Positions 36,151 to 50,850 of a stretch of 64,000 bases of DNA are shown piece after piece. The DNA lies in assembly GCA_963580455.1 (NCBI GenBank), contig OY756972.1, positions 12,229,001 through 12,293,000 on the forward strand, in the 5' to 3' direction. Each line of letters starts with the position of its first letter. Within the stretch, counting starts at the first letter, position 1. The translations under genes were made by a program, and so were the position numbers. The stretch is from Euonymus europaeus. Lineage: Eukaryota; Streptophyta; Magnoliopsida; Celastrales; Celastraceae. Below the pieces are notes generated by a model. The model was not told where the DNA came from. It did not search any database and saw only the letters and a program-made list of their open reading frames with translations.

Positions 36151-38254
36151 ACACTTTTTATTGTTCATATATGTCAAAGTTTATGAGTATAAGCTTTATA
36201 GATTATTTCGATGCCAAAACACCAACTTTTATGACAAATGGACAAAACCGTTAAAAGCTTCTTCATAGAGAGAGTTGACCAACTTCGGACCATCAAAGTT
36301 GCTCGGTGTACAATTTTTATTGTTCTTATATGTCAAATTTTAAGAGTATAAGCTTCCTAGATATTTTCGATGCCAAAACACCAACTTTCTATGACAAATT
36401 GAGAAAACCGTTAAAAGCTCCTCCATAGAGAGAGTTAAGCAACTTCGGACCATAAACGTTTCTCGATGTACACTTTTTATTGTTCTTATATGTCAAATTT
36501 TATGAGTATAAGCTTCATAGATTATTTCGATGCCAAAACACCAACGTTTATGACAAATGGACAAAACCGTTAAAAGCTCCTCCATAGAGAGAGTTGAGCA
36601 ACTTCGGACCATCAAAGTTCCTCTATGTACACTTTTTATTGTTCTTTTACGTAAAATTTTATTAATACAAGCTTCCAAGATACTTTCGATTCCAACACAC
36701 CAACTTTCAATGACAAATGGATAAAACCGTTAAAAGCCCCTCCATAGAGAGAGTTGAGCGACTTCGGACCATCAAAGTTGCTCGGTGTACAATTTTTACT
36801 GTTCTTATATGTCAAATTTTAAGAGTATAAGCTTTCTAGATTATTTCGATGCCAAAACACCAACTTTCTATGACAAATGGACAAAACCGTTAAAAGCTCC
36901 TCCATAGAGAGAGTTGAGGAACTTCGGACCATTGAAGTTGCTCGGTGTAGAATTTTTATTGTTCTTATATTTCAAATTTTAAGAGTATAAGCTTCCTAGA
37001 TTATTTCGATGCCAAAACACCAACTTTCTATGACAAATGGACAAAACCGTTAAAAGCTCCTCCATAGAGAGAGTTGAGTAACTTCGGACCATCAAAGTTG
37101 CTCGGTGTACAATTTTTATTGTTCTTATATGTCAAATTTTAAGAGTATAAGCTTCCTAGATTATTTCGATGCCAAAACACCAACTTTTATGACAAATGGA
37201 CAAAACCGCTAAAAGCTCCTCCATAGAGAGAGTTGAGCAACTTCGGACCATCAAAGTTGCTCGGTGTACACTTTTTATTGTTCTTATATGTCAAATTTTA
37301 TGAGTATAAGCTTCCTAGATTATTTCGATGCCAAAACACCAACTTTTATGACAAATGGACAAAACCGCTAAAAGCTCCTCCATAGAGAGAGTTGAGCAAC
37401 TTCGGACCATCAAAGTTACTCTATGTATACTTTTTATTGTTCTTCTATGTAAAATTTTATTAATACAACCTTCCAAGATTATTTCGATGCCAAAACACCT
37501 ACTTTCTATGACAAATGGAGAAAACCGTTAAAAGCTCCTGCATAGAGAGAGTTAAGCAACTTCGGACCATCAACGTTTGTCGATGTACACTTTTTATTGT
37601 TCTTATATGAAAAATTTTATAAATACAACCTTCCAAGATTATTTCGATTCCAAAACACAAACTTTCTATGACAAATGGATAAAACCCTTAAAAGCTCCTC
37701 CATAGAGAGAGTTGAGCAACTTCAGACCATCAAAGTTTCTCGGTGTACAATTTTTGTTGTTCTTATATGTCAAATTTTAAAAGTATAAGCTTCCTAGATT
37801 ATTTCGATGCCAAAACACCAACTTTCTATGACAAATGGACAAAACCGTTAAAAGCTCCTCCAAAGAGAGAGTTGAGCAACTTCGGACCATCAAAGTTGCT
37901 CGGTGTACAATTTTTATTGTTCTTATACGTCAAATTTTACGAGTATAAGCTTCCTAGATTATTTCGATGCCAAAACACCAACTTTCTATGGCAAATGGAC
38001 AAAACCGTTAAAAGCTCATCCATAGAGAGAGTGAACAACTTCGGACCAGCAAAGTTGCTCGGTGTACAATTTTTATTGTTCTTATATGTCAAATTTTAAG
38101 AGTATAAGCTTCCTAGATTTTTTCGATGCCAAAACACCAACTTTCTATTACAAATGGAGAAAACCGTTAAAAGCTCCTCCATAGAGAGAGTTAAGCAACT
38201 TCGGACCATCAACGTTTCTCGATGTACACTTTTTATTGTTCTTATATGTCAAAT
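36151..38254 (+). repeat. 26-monomer higher-order repeat, partial copy 2
   Basis: Second, incomplete copy of the 4,151-bp unit. It matches to about 38,250, where the first copy has CAAATTTTATGAG and this one CAAATTTTAAGAG. It opens with the last four M6 monomers only (about 36,254-36,892). The 1,437-bp step also links 35,056 with 36,493. Private changes include AACACCTACTTTC (about 37,497), GTTTGTCGATG (about 37,575) and CTATTACAAATGG (about 38,146). Confidence 0.75.
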
Positions 38255-38815
38255 TTTAAGAGTATAAGCTTCCTAGATTATTTCGATGCAAAAACACCAA
38301 CTTTCTATGACAAATGGACAAAACCGTTAAAAGGTCCTCCATAGAGAGAGTTGAGCAACTTCGGACCATTGAAGTTGCTCGGTGTAGAATTTTTATTGTT
38401 CTTATATTTCAAATTTTAAGAGTATAAGCTTCCTAGATTTTTTCGATGCCAAAACACCAACTTTCTATGACAAATGGACAAAACCGTTAAAAGCTCCTCC
38501 ATAGAGAGAGTTGAGCAACTTCGGACCATCAAAGTTGCTCGGTGTACAATTTTTATTGTTCTTATATGTCAAATTTTATGAGTATAAGCTTCCTAGATTT
38601 TTTCGATGCCAAAACACCAACTTTCTATGACAAATGGACAAAACCGTTAAAAGGTCCTCCATAGAGAGAGTTGAGCAACTTCGGACCATTGAAGTTGCTC
38701 GGTGTAGAATTTTTATTGTTCTTATATTTCAAATTTTAAGAGTATAAGCTTCCTAGATTTTTTCGATGCCAAAACACCAACTTTCTATGACAAATGGAGA
38801 AAACCGTTAAAAGCT
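38255..38815 (+). repeat. Local dimer repeat (320-bp step)
   Basis: The ATTG monomer with AAAAGGTCC at about 38,331 and the canonical monomer after it are followed at exactly 320 bp by another AAAAGGTCC / ATTG monomer at about 38,651. Both carry GATTTTTTCGATG. This is a two-monomer step, shorter than those that dominate 10-38 kb. Confidence 0.75.
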
Positions 38816-41800
38816 CCTCCATAGAGAGAGTTAAGCAACTTCGGACCATCAACGTTTCTCGATGTACACTTTTTATTGTTCTTATGTGTCAAATTTTATG
38901 AGTATAAGCTTCATAGATTATTTCGATGCCAAAACACCAACTTTTATGACAAATGGACAAAACCGTTAAAAGCTCCTCCATAGAGAGAGTTGAGCAACTT
39001 CGGACCATCAAAGTTCCTCTATGTACACTTTTTATTGTTCTTCTACGTAAAATTTTATTAATACAAGCTTCCAAAATTATTTCGATTCCAACACACCAAC
39101 TTTCTATGACATATGGATAAAACCGTTAAAAGCTCATCCATAGAGAGAGTTGAGCAACATCGGACCATCAAAGTTGCTCGGCGTACAATTTTTATTGTTC
39201 TGATATGTCAAATTTTACGAGTATAAGCTTCCTAGATTATTTTGATGCCAAAACACCAACTTTCTATGGCAAATGGACAAAACCGTTAAAAGCTCATCCA
39301 TAGAGAGAGTTGAGCAACTTCGGACCATCAAAGTTGCTCGGTGTACAATTTTTATTGTTCTTATATGTCAAATTTTACGAGTATAAACTTCATAGATTAT
39401 TTCGATGCCAAAACACCGACTTTCTATGACAAATGGACAAAACCGTTAAAAGCTCCTCCATAGAGAGAGTTGAGCAACTTCGGACCATCAAAGTTGCTCG
39501 TTGTACAATTTTTATTGTTCTTATATGTCAAATTTTAAGAGTATAAGCTTCCTAGATTTTTTCGATGCCAAAACACCAACTTTCTATGACAAATGGAGAA
39601 AACCGTTAAAAGCTCCTCCATAGAGAGAGTTAAGCAACTTCGGACCATCAACGTTTTTCGATGTACACTTTTTATTGTTCTTATATGTCAAATTTTATGA
39701 GTATAAGCTTCATAGATTATTTCGATGCCAAAACACCAACTTTCTATGACAAATGGACAAAACCGTTAAAAGTTCCTCCATAGAGAGAGTTGAGCAACTT
39801 CGGACCATCAAAGTTGCTGAGTGTACACTTTTTATTGTTCTTATATGTCAAATTTTATGAGTATAAGCTTCATAGATTATTTCGATGCCAAAACACCAAC
39901 TTTTATGACAAATGGACAAAACCGTTAAAAGCTGCTCTATAGAGAGAGTTAAGCAACTTCCGACCATTAACCATTCTCGATGTACACTTTTTATTGTTCT
40001 TATATGTCAAATTTTAAGAGTATAAGCTTCCTAGATTTTTTCGATGCCAAAACACCAACTTTCTATGACAAATGGAGAAAACCGTTAAAAGCTCCTCCAT
40101 AGAAAGAGTTAAGCAACTTCGGACCATCAACGTTTCTCAATGTACACTTTTTATTGTTCTTATATGTCAAATTTTACGAGTATAAGCTTCCTAGATTATT
40201 TCGATGCCAAAACACCAACTTTCTATGGCAAATGGACAAAACCGTTAAAAGCTCATCCATAGAGAGAGTTGAGCAACTTCGGACCATCAAAGTTCCTCTA
40301 TGTACACTTTTTATTGTTCTTATTTGTCAAATTTTAAGAGTATAAGCTTCCTAGATTTTTTCGATGCCAAAACACCAACTTTCAATGACAAATGGAGAAA
40401 ACCGTTAAAAGCTCCTCCATAGAGAGAGTTAAGCAACTTCGGACCATCAACGTTTCTCGATGTACACTTTTTATTGTTCTTATATGTCAAATTTTATGAG
40501 TATAAGCTTCATAGATTATTTCGATGCCAAAACACCAACTTTTATGACAAATGGACAAAACCGTTCAAAGCTCCTCCATAGAGAGAGTTGAGCAACTTCG
40601 GACCATCAAAGTTCCTCTATGTACACTTTTTATTGTTCTTTTACGTAAAATTTTATTAATACAAGCTTCCAAGATTATTTCGATTCCAACACACCAACTT
40701 TCTATGACAAATGGATAAAACCGTTAAAAGCTCCTCCATAGAGAGAGTTGAGCGACTTCGGACCATCAAAGTTGCTCGGTGTACAATTTTTATTGTTCTT
40801 ATATGTCAAATTTTAAGAGTATAAGCTTCCTAGATTATTTCGATGCAAAAACACCAACTTTCTGTGACAAATGGACAAAACCGTTAAAAGGTCCTCCATA
40901 GAGAGAGTTGAGCAACTTCGGACCATTGAAGTTGCTCGGTGTAGAATTTTTATTGTTCTTATATTTCAAATTTTAAGAGTATAAGCTTCCTAGATTTTTT
41001 CGATGCCAAAACACCAACTTTCTATGACAAATGGACAAAACCGTTAAAAGCTCCTCCATAGAGAGAGTTGAGCAACTTCGGACCATCAAAGTTGCTCGGT
41101 GTACAATTTTTATTGTTCTTATATGTCAAATTTTATGAGTATAAGCTTCCTAGATTATTTCGATGCCAAAACACCAACTTTCTATGGCAAATGGACAAAA
41201 CCGTTAAAAGCTCATCCATAGAGAGAGTGAACAACTTCGGACCATCAAAGTTGCTCGGTGTACAATTTTTATTGTTCTTATATGTCAAATTTTAAGAGTA
41301 TAAACTTCCTAGATTTTTTCGATGCCAAAACACCAACTTTCTATGACAAATGGAGAAAACCGTTAAAAGCTCCTCCATAGAGAGAGTTAAGCAACTTCGG
41401 ACCATCAACGTTTCTCGATGTACACTTTTTATTGTTCTTATATGTCAAATTTTATGAGTATAAGCTTCATAGATTATTTCGATGACAAAACACCAACTTT
41501 TATGACAAATGGACAAAACCGTTAAAAGCTCCTCCATAGAGAGAGTTGAGCAACTTCGGACCATCAAAGTTCCTCTATGTACACTTTTTATTGTTCTTCA
41601 ACGTAAAATTTTATTAATACAAGCTTCCAAGATTATTTCGATTCCAACACACCAACTTTCTATGACATATGGATAAAACCGTTAAAAGCTCATCCATAGA
41701 GAGAGTTGAGCAACATCGGACCATCAAAGTTGCTCGGCGTACAATTTTTATTGTTCTTATATGTCAAATTTTACGAGTATAAGCTTCCTAGATTATTTTG

Positions 41801-43740
41801 ATGCCAAAACACCAACTTTCTATGGCAAATGGACAAAACCGTTAAAAGCTCATCCATAGAGAGAGTTGAGCAACTTCGGACCATCAAAGTTGCTCGGTGT
41901 ACAATTTTTATTGTTCTTATATGTCAAATTTTACGAGTATAAACTTCATGGATTATTTCGATGCCAAAACACCAACTTTCTATGACAAATGGACAAAACC
42001 GTTAAAAGCTCCTCCATAGAGAGAGTTGAGCAACTACGGACCATCAAAGTTGCTCGGTGTACAATTTTTATTGTTCTTATATGTCAAATTTTAAGAGTAT
42101 AAGCTTCCTAGATTTTTTCGATGCCAAAACACCAACTTTCTATGACAAATGGAGAAAACCGTTAAAAGCTCCTCCATAGAGAGAGTTAAGCAACTTCGGA
42201 CCATCAACGTTTTTCGATGTACACTTTTTATTGTTCTTATATGTCAAATTTTATGAGTATAAACTTCATAGATTATTTCGATGCCAAAACACCAACTTTT
42301 ATGAGAAATGGACAAAACCGTTCAAAGCTCCTCCATAGAGAGAGTTGGGCAACTTCGGACTATCAAAGTTCCTCTATGTACACTTTTTATTGTTTTTTTA
42401 CGTAAAATTTTATTAATACAAGCTTCCAAGATTATTTCGATTCCAACACACCAACTTTCTATGACAAATGGATAAAACCGTTAAAAGCTCCTCCATAGAG
42501 AGAGTTGAGCAACTTCGGACCATCAAAGTTGCTCGGTGTACAATTTTTATTGTTCTTATATGTCAAATTTTAAGAGTATAAGCTTCCTAGATTATTTCGA
42601 TGCCAAAACACCAACTTTCTATGACAAATGGACAAAACCGTTAAAAGCTCCTCCATAGAGAGAGTTGAGCAACTTCGGACCATTGAAGTTGCTCGGTGTA
42701 GAATTTTTATTGTTCTTATATTTCAAATTTTAAGAGTATAAGCTTCCTAGATTATTTCGATGCCAAAACACCAACTTTCTATGACAAATGGACAAAACCG
42801 TTAAAAGCTCCTCCATAGAGAGAGTGGAGCAACTTCGGACTATCAAAGTTGCTCGGTGTACAATTTTTATTATTCTTATATGTCAAATTTTACGAGTATA
42901 AGCTTCCTAGATTATTTCGATGCCAAAACACCAACTTTCTATGGCAAATGGATAAAACCGTTAAAAGCTCATCCATAGAGAGAGTGAACAACTTCTGACC
43001 ATCAAAGTTGCTCGGTGTACAATTTTTATTGTTCTTATTTGTCAAATTTTAAGAGTATAAGCTTCCTAGATTTTTTCGATGCCAAAACACCAACTTTCAA
43101 TGACAAATGGAGAAAACCGTTAAAAGCTCCTCCATAGAGAGAGTTAAGCAACTTCGGACCATCAACGTTTCTCGATGTACACTTTTTATTGTTCTTATAT
43201 GTCAAATTTTATGAGTATAAGCTTCATAGATTATTTCGATGCCAAAACACCAACTTTTATGACAAATGGACAAAACCGTTAAAAGCTCCTCCATAGAGAG
43301 AGTTGAGCAACTTCGGACCATCAAAGTTCCTCTATGTACACTTTTTATTGTTCTTCTACGTAAAATTTTATTAATACAAGCTTCCAAGATTATTTCGATT
43401 CCAACACACCAACTTTCTATGACATATGGATAAAACCGTTAAAAGCTCATCCATAGAGAGAGTTGAGCAACATCGGACCATCACAGTTGGTCGGCGTACA
43501 ATTTTTATTGTTCTTATATGTCAAATTTTACGAGTATAAGCTTCCTAGATTATTTCGATGCCAAAACACCAACTTTCTATGGCAAAGGGACAAAACCGTT
43601 AAAAGCTCATCCATAAAGAGAGTTGAGCAACTTCGGACCATCAAAGTTGCTCGGTGTACAATTTTTATTGTTCTTATATGTCAAATTTTACGAGTATAAA
43701 CTTCATGGATTATTTCGATGCCAAAACACCAACTTTCTAT
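38816..43740 (+). repeat. Satellite segment with three further block P copies
   Basis: Block P, described for 5-9 kb, reappears near 38,818-39,190, 41,372-41,745 and 43,130-43,500. All have TATGACATATGG where the 5-11 kb copies have TGTGACATATGG. Private changes include CTTCCAAAATT (about 39,070), TTCTGATATG (about 39,200) and CACAGTTGGTCGG (about 43,482). A monomer with CCATTAACCATTCTCG appears first near 39,965. The GAGTTGGGCAAC monomer of the 18-28 kb 9-mer family recurs near 42,340 with GGACTATC. Confidence 0.75.
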
Positions 43741-46640
43741 GACAAATGGACAAAACCGTTAAAAGTTCCTCCATAGAGAGAGTTGAGCAACTTCGGACCA
43801 TCAAAGTTGCTGAGTGTACACTTTTTATTGTTCTTATATGTCAAATTTTATGAGTATAAGCTTCATAGATTATTTCGATGCCAAAACACCAACTTTTATG
43901 ACAAATGGAAAAAATCGTTAAAAGCTCATCCATTGAGAGACTTGAGCAACATCGGACCCTCAAAGTTGCTCGGTGTACACTTTTTATTGTTCTTATATGT
44001 CAATTTTTATGAGTATAAGCTTCATAGATTATTTCGATGCCAAAACACCAACTTTTATGACAAATTGACAAAACCGCTAAAAGCTCCTCCATAGAGAGAG
44101 TTGAGCAACATTGGACCATCAAAGTTGCTCGGTGTACACTTTTTATTGTTCTTATATGTCAAATTTTATGAGTATAAACTTCATAGATTATTTCGATGCC
44201 AAAACACCAACTTTCTATGACAAATGGACAAAACCGTTAAAAGCTCCTCCATAGAGAGAGTTGAGCAACTTCAGACCATCAAAGTTGCTCGGTGTACACT
44301 TTTTATTGTTCATATATGTCAAAGTTTATGAGTATAAGCTTTATAGATTATTTCGATGCCAAAACACCAACTTTTATGACAAATGGACAAAACCGTTAAA
44401 AGCTTCTGCATAGAGAGAGTTGAGCAACTTCGGACCATCAAAGTTGTTCGTTGTACAATTTTTATTGTTCTTATATGTCAAATTTTAAGAGTATAAGCTT
44501 CCTAGATATTTTCGATGCCAAAACACCAACTTTCTATGACAAATGGAGAAAACTGTTAAAAGCTCCTCCATAGAGAGAGTTAAGCAACTTCGGACCATCA
44601 ACGTTTCTCGATGTACACTTTTTATTGTTCTTATATGTCAAATTTTATGAGTATAAGCTTCATAGATTATTTCGATGCCAAAACGCCAACTTTTATGACA
44701 AATGGACAAAACCGTTAAAAGCTCCTCCATATAGAGAGTTGAGCAACTTCGGACCATCAAAGTTCCACTATGTACACTTTTTATTGTTCTTTTACGTAAA
44801 ATTTTATTAATACAAGCTTCCAAGATTATTTCGATTCCAACAAACCAACTTTCTATGACAAATGGATAAAACCGTTAAAAGCTCCTCCATAGAGAGAGTT
44901 GAGCGACTTCAGACCATCAAAGTTGCTCGGTGTACAATTTTTACTGTTCTTATATGTCAAATTTTAAGAGTATAAGCTTCCTAGATTATTTCGATGCCAA
45001 AACACCAACTTTCTATGACAAATGGACAAAACCGTTAAAAGCTCCTCCATAGAGAGAGTTGAGCAACTTCGGACCATTGAAGTTGCTCGGTGTAGAATTT
45101 TTATTGTTCTTATATTTCAAATTTTAAGAGTATAAGCTTCCTAGATTATTTCGATGCCAAAACACCAACTTTCTCTGACAAATGGACAAAACCGTTAAAA
45201 GCTCCTCCATAGAGAGAGTTGAGCAACTTCGGACCATCAAAGTTGCTCGGTGTACAATTTTTATTGTTCTTATATGTCAAATTTTAAGAGTATAAGCTTC
45301 CTAGATTATTTCGATGCCAAAACACCAACTTTTATGACAAATGGACAAAACCGCTAAAAGCTCCTCCATAGAGAGAGTTGAGCAACTTCGGACCATCAAA
45401 GTTACCCTATGTATACTTTTTATTGTTCTTCTATGTAAAATTTTATTAATACAACCTTCCAAGATTATTTCGATGCCAAAACACCAACTTTCTATGACAA
45501 ATGGAGAAAACCGTTAAAAGCTCCTCCATAGAGAGAGTTAAGCAACTTCGGACCATCAACGTTTCTCGATGTACACTTTTTATTGTTCTTATATGTAAAA
45601 TTTTATTAATACAACCTTCCAGGATTATTTCGATTCCAAAATACAAACTTTCTATGACAAATGGATAAAACCCTTAAAAGCTCCTCCATAGAGAGAGTTG
45701 AGCAACTTCAGACCATCAAAGTTTCTCGGTGTACAATTTTTGTTGTTCTTATATGTCAAATTTTAAAAGTATAAGCTTCCTAGATTATTTCGATGCCAAA
45801 ACACCAACTTTCTATGACAAATGGACAAAACCGTTAAAAGCTCCTCTATAGAGAGAGTTAAGCAACTTCGGACCATTAACCATTCTCGATGTACACTTTT
45901 TATTGTTCTTATATGTCAAATTTTATGAGTATAAACTTCATAGATTATTTCGATGCCAAAACACCAACTTTTATGACAAATGGACAAAACCGTTAAAAGC
46001 TCACCCATTGAGAGAGTTGAGCAACATCGGACCCTCAAAGTTGCTCGGTGTACACTTTTTATTGTTCTTATATGTCAATTTTTATGAGTATAAGCTTCAT
46101 AGATTATTTCGATGCCAAAACACCAACTTTTATGACAAATTGACAAAACCGCTAAAAGCTCCTCCATAGAGAGAGTTGAGCAACATGGGACCATCAAAGT
46201 TGCTCGGTGTACACTTTTTATTGTTCTTATATGTCAAATTTTATGAGTATAAACTTCATAGATTATTTCGATGCCAAAACACCAACTTTCTATGACAAAT
46301 GGACAAAACCGTTAAAAGCTCCTCCATAGAGAGAGTTGAGCAACTTCGGACCATTGAAGTTGCTCGGTGTAGAATTTTTATTGTTCTTATATTTCAAATT
46401 TTAAGAGTATAAGCTTCCTAGATTATTTCGATGCCAAAACACCAACTTTCTCTGACAAATGGACAAAACCGTTAAAAGCTCCTCCATAGAGAGAGTTGAG
46501 CAACTTCGGACCATCAAAGTTGCTCGGTGTACACTTTTTATTGTTCATATATGTCAAAGTTTATGAGTATAAGCTTTATAGATTATTTCGATGCCAAAAC
46601 ACCAACTTTCTATGACAAATGGACAAAACCGTTAAAAGCT
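43741..46640 (+). repeat. Divergent satellite segment, left part
   Basis: Monomers here carry changes rare to the left: GAGCAACATCGGACCCTC, GTCAATTTTTATGAG, ACAAATTGACAAAACCGC, AAAACGCCAAC and GTTACCCTATG. Several monomers have lost a CpG (AAATCG in place of AACCG keeps one and CTTCAG in place of CTTCGG removes one). Parts recur 3,832 bp (24 monomers) and 3,512 bp (22 monomers) downstream near 48.5 and 49 kb. Confidence 0.75.
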
Positions 46641-47660
46641 CCTCCATAGAAAGAGTTTAGCAACTTCGGACCATCAAAGTTGCTCGGCGAACAATTTTTA
46701 TTGTTCTTATATGTCAAATTTTACGAGTATAAGCTTCCTAGATTATTTCGATGCCAAAACACCAACTTTCTATGGCAAATAGACAAAACCGTTAAAAGCT
46801 CATCCATAGAGAGAGTTGAACAACTTCGGACCATCAAAGTTGCTCGGTGTACAATTTTTATTGTTCTTATATGTCAAATTTTACGAGTATAAGCTTCCTA
46901 GATTATTTCGATGCCAAAACACCAACTTTCTATGACAAACGGACAAAACCGTTAAAAGCTCCTCCATAGAGAGAGTTGAGCAACTTCAGACCATCAAAGT
47001 TGCTCGGTGTACACTTTTTATTGTTCATATATGTCAAAGTTTATGAGTATAAGCTTTATAGATTATTTCGATGCCAAAACACCAACTTTTATGACAAATG
47101 GACAAAACCGTTAAAAGCTTCTGCATAGAGAGAGTTGAGCAACTTCGGACCATCAAAGTTGCCCGGTGTACAATTTTTATTGTTCTTATATGTCAAATTT
47201 TAAGAGTATAAGCTTCCTAGATATTTTCGATGCCAAAACACCAACTTTCTATGACAAATGGAGAAAACCGTTAAAAGCTCCTCCATAGAGAGAGTTAAGC
47301 AACTTCGGACCATCAACGTTTCTCGATGTACACTTTTTATTGTTCTTATATGTCAAATTTTATGAGTATAAGCTTCATAGATGATTTCGATGCCAAAACA
47401 CCAACTTTCTATGAAAAATGGACAAAATCGTTAAAAGCTCCTCCATAGAAAGAGTTGAGCAACTTCGGACCATCAAAGTTGCTCGGCGAACAATTTTTAT
47501 TGTTCTTATATGTCAAATTTTACGAGTATAAGCTTCCTAGATTATTTCGATGCCAAAACACCAACTTTCTATGGCAAATGGACAAAATCGTTAAAAGCTC
47601 CTCTACAGAGAGAGTTAAGCAACTTCGGACCATTAACCATTCTCGATGTACACTTTTTAT
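46641..47660 (+). repeat. Copy 1 of a ~1-kb block repeated at 3,190 bp
   Basis: The ordered markers CTCGGCGAACAA, GGCAAATAGAC, CTTCAGACC with TTCATATATG, TTCTGCATAGAG, GTTGCCCGGTG, AGATATTTTCG, ATAGATGATTTCG, ATGAAAAATGG and CTCTACAGAG all recur about 3,190 bp (20 monomers) downstream. Private change: GACAAACGGAC near 46,935. Confidence 0.8.
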
Positions 47661-49830
47661 TGTTCTTATATGTCAATTTTTATGAGTATAAGCTTCATAG
47701 ATTATTTCGATGCCAAAACACCAACTTTTATGACAAATTGACAAAACCGCTAAAAGCTCCTCCATAGAGAGAGTTGAGCAACATCGGACCCTCAAAGTTG
47801 CTCGGTGTACACTTTTTATTGTTCTTATATGTCAATTTTTATGAGTATAAGCTTCATAGATTATTTCGATGCCAAAACACCAACTTTTATGACAAATTGA
47901 CAAAACCGCTAAAAGCTCCTCCATAGAGAGAGTTGAGCAACATTGGACCATCAAAGTTGCTCGGTGTACACTTTTTATTGTTCTTATATGTCAAATTTTA
48001 TGAGTATAAACTTCATAGATTATTTCGATGCCAAAACACCAACTTTCTATGACAAATGGACAAAACCGTTAAAAGCTCCTCCATAGGGAGAGTTGAGCAA
48101 CTTCAGACCATCAAAGTTGCTCGGTGTACACTTTTTATTGTTCATATATGTCAAAGTTTATGAGTATAAGCTTTATAGATTATTTCGATGCCAAAACACC
48201 AACTTTTATGACAAATGGACAAAACCGTTAAAATCTTCTGCATAGAGAGAGTTGAGCAACTTCGGACCATCAAAGTTGTTCGGTGTACAATTTTTATTGT
48301 TCTTATATGTCAAATTTTAGGAGTATAAGCTTCCTAGATATTTTCGATGCCAAAACAACAACTTTCTATGACAAATGGAGAAAACCGTTAAAAGCTCCTC
48401 CATAGAGAGAGTTAAGCAACTTCGGACCATCAACGTTTCTCGATGTACACTTTTTATTGTTCTTATATGTCAAATTTTATGAGTATAAGCTTCATAGATT
48501 ATTTCGATGCCAAAACGCCAACTTCTATGATAAATGGACAAAACCGTTAAAAGCTCCTCCATAGAGAGAGTTGAGCAACTTCGGACCATCAAAGTTCCAT
48601 TATGTACACTTTTTATTGTTCTTTTACGTAAACTTTTATTAATACAAGCTTCCAAGATTATTTCGATTCCAACACACCAACTTTCTATGACAAATGGATA
48701 AAACCGTTAAAAGCTCCTCCATAGAGAGAGTTGAGCAACTTCGGACCATCAAAGTTGCTCGGTGTACAATTTTTATTGTTCTTATATGTCAAATTTTAAG
48801 AGTATAAGCTTCCTAGAATATTTCGATGCCAAAACACCAACTTTTATGACAAATGGACAAAACCGCTAAAAGCTCCTCCATAGAGAGAGTTGAGCAACTT
48901 CGGACCATCAAAGTTACTCTATGTATACTTTTTATTGTTCTTCTATGTAAAATTTTATTAATACAACCTTCCAAGATTATTTCGATGCCAAAACACCAAC
49001 TTTCTATGACAAATGGAGAAAACCGTTAAAAGCTCCTCCATAGAGAGAGTTAAGCAACTTCGGACCATCAACGTTTCTCGATGTACACTTTTTATTGTTC
49101 TTATATGTAAAATTTTATTAATACAACCTTCCAAGATTATTTCGATTCCAAAGTACAAACTTTCTATGACAAATGGATAAAACCCTTAAAAGCTCCTCCA
49201 TAGAGAGAGTTGAGCAACTTCAGACCATTAAAGTTCTCGGTGTACAATTTTTGTTGTTCTTATATGTCAAATTTTAAAAGTATAAGCTTCCTAGATTATT
49301 TCGATGCCAAAACACCAACTTTCTATGACAAATGGACAAAACCGCTAAAAGCTCCTCCATACAGAAGTTGAGCAACTTCGGACCATCAAAGTTACTCTAT
49401 GTGTACTTTTTATTGTTCTTCTATGTAAAATTTTATTAAGACAACCTTCCAAGATTATTTCGATTCCAAAACACCAACTTTCTATGACAAATGGATAAAA
49501 TCGTTAAAAGCTCCTCCATAGAGAGAGTTGAACAACTTCGGACCATCAAAGATGCTCGGTGTACAATTTTTATTGTTCTTATATGTCAAATTTTATGAGT
49601 ATAAGCTTCATAGATTATTTCGATGCCAAAACGCCAACTTTTATGACAAATGGACAAAACCGTTAAAAGCTCCTCCATAGAGAGAGTTGAGCAACTTGGG
49701 ACCATAAAAGTTCCACTATGTACACTTTTTATTGTTCTTTTACGTAAAATTTTATTAATACAAGCTTCCAAGATTATTTCGATTCCAACACACCAACTTT
49801 CTATGAAAAATGGACAAAATCGTTAAAAGC
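47661..49830 (+). repeat. Divergent satellite segment between the 3,190-bp copies
   Basis: Holds two successive GAGCAACATCGG / GTCAATTTTTATGAG monomers, GTTACTCTATG monomers near 48,915 and 49,395, a monomer with a shortened CATACAGAAG stretch (about 49,360) and GTTCTCGG lacking one T (about 49,232). Variety between neighbours is higher than in the 10-38 kb part. No insertion of foreign DNA is visible. Confidence 0.7.
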
Positions 49831-50850
49831 TCCTCCATAGAAAGAGTTGAGCAACTTCGGACCATCAAAGTTGCTCGGCGAACAATTTTTATTATTCTTA
49901 TATGTCAAATTTTACGAGTATAAGCTTCCTAGATTATTTCGATGCCAAAACACCAACTTTCTATGGCAAATAGACAAAACCGTTAAAAGCTCATCCATAG
50001 AGAGAGTTGAACAACTTCGGACCATCAAAGTTGCACGGTGTACAATTTTTATTGTTCTTATATGTCAAATTTTACGAGTATAAGCTTCCTAGATTATTTC
50101 GATGCAAAACACCAACTTTCTATGACAAATGGACAAAACCGTTAAAAGCTCCTCCATAGAGAGAGTTGAGCAACTTCAGACCATCAAAGTTGCTCGGTGT
50201 ACACTTTTTATTGTTCATATATGTCAAAGTTTATGAGTATAAGCTTTATAGATTATTTCGATGCCAAAACACCAACTTTTATGACAAATGGACAAAACCG
50301 TTAAAAGCTTCTGCATAGAGAGAGTTGAGCAACTTCGGACCATCAAAGTTGCCCGGTGTACAATTTTTATTGTTCTTATATGTCAAATTTTAAGAGTATA
50401 AGCTTCCTAGATATTTTTGATGCCAAAACACCAACTTTCTATGACAAATGGAGAAAACCGTTAAAAGCTCCTCCATAGAGAGAGTTAAGCAACTTCGGAC
50501 CATCAACGTTTCTCGATGTACACTTTTTATGGTTCTTATATGTCAAATTTTATGAGTATAAGCTTCATAGATGATTTCGATGCCAAAACACCAACTTTCT
50601 ATGAAAAATGGACAAAATCGTTAAAAGCTCCTCCATAGAAAGAGTTGAGCAACTTCGGACCATCAAAGTTGCTCGGCGAACAATTTTTATTGTTCTTATA
50701 TGTCAAATTTTACGAGTATAAGCTTCCTAGATTATTTCGATGCCAAAACACCAACTTTCTATGGCAAATGGACAAAATCGTTAAAAGCACCTCTACAGAG
50801 AGAGTTAAGCAACTTCGGACCATTAACCATTCTCGATGTACACTTTTTAT
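49831..50850 (+). repeat. Copy 2 of the ~1-kb block repeated at 3,190 bp
   Basis: Same ordered markers as 46,641-47,660. Differences include TTATTATTCTT (about 49,890), GTTGCACGG (about 50,030), GATGCAAAAC with one C lost (about 50,103) and TTATGGTTCTT (about 50,528). After the block, copy 1 continues with ACAAATTGAC and copy 2 with ACAAATGGAC. Confidence 0.8.
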
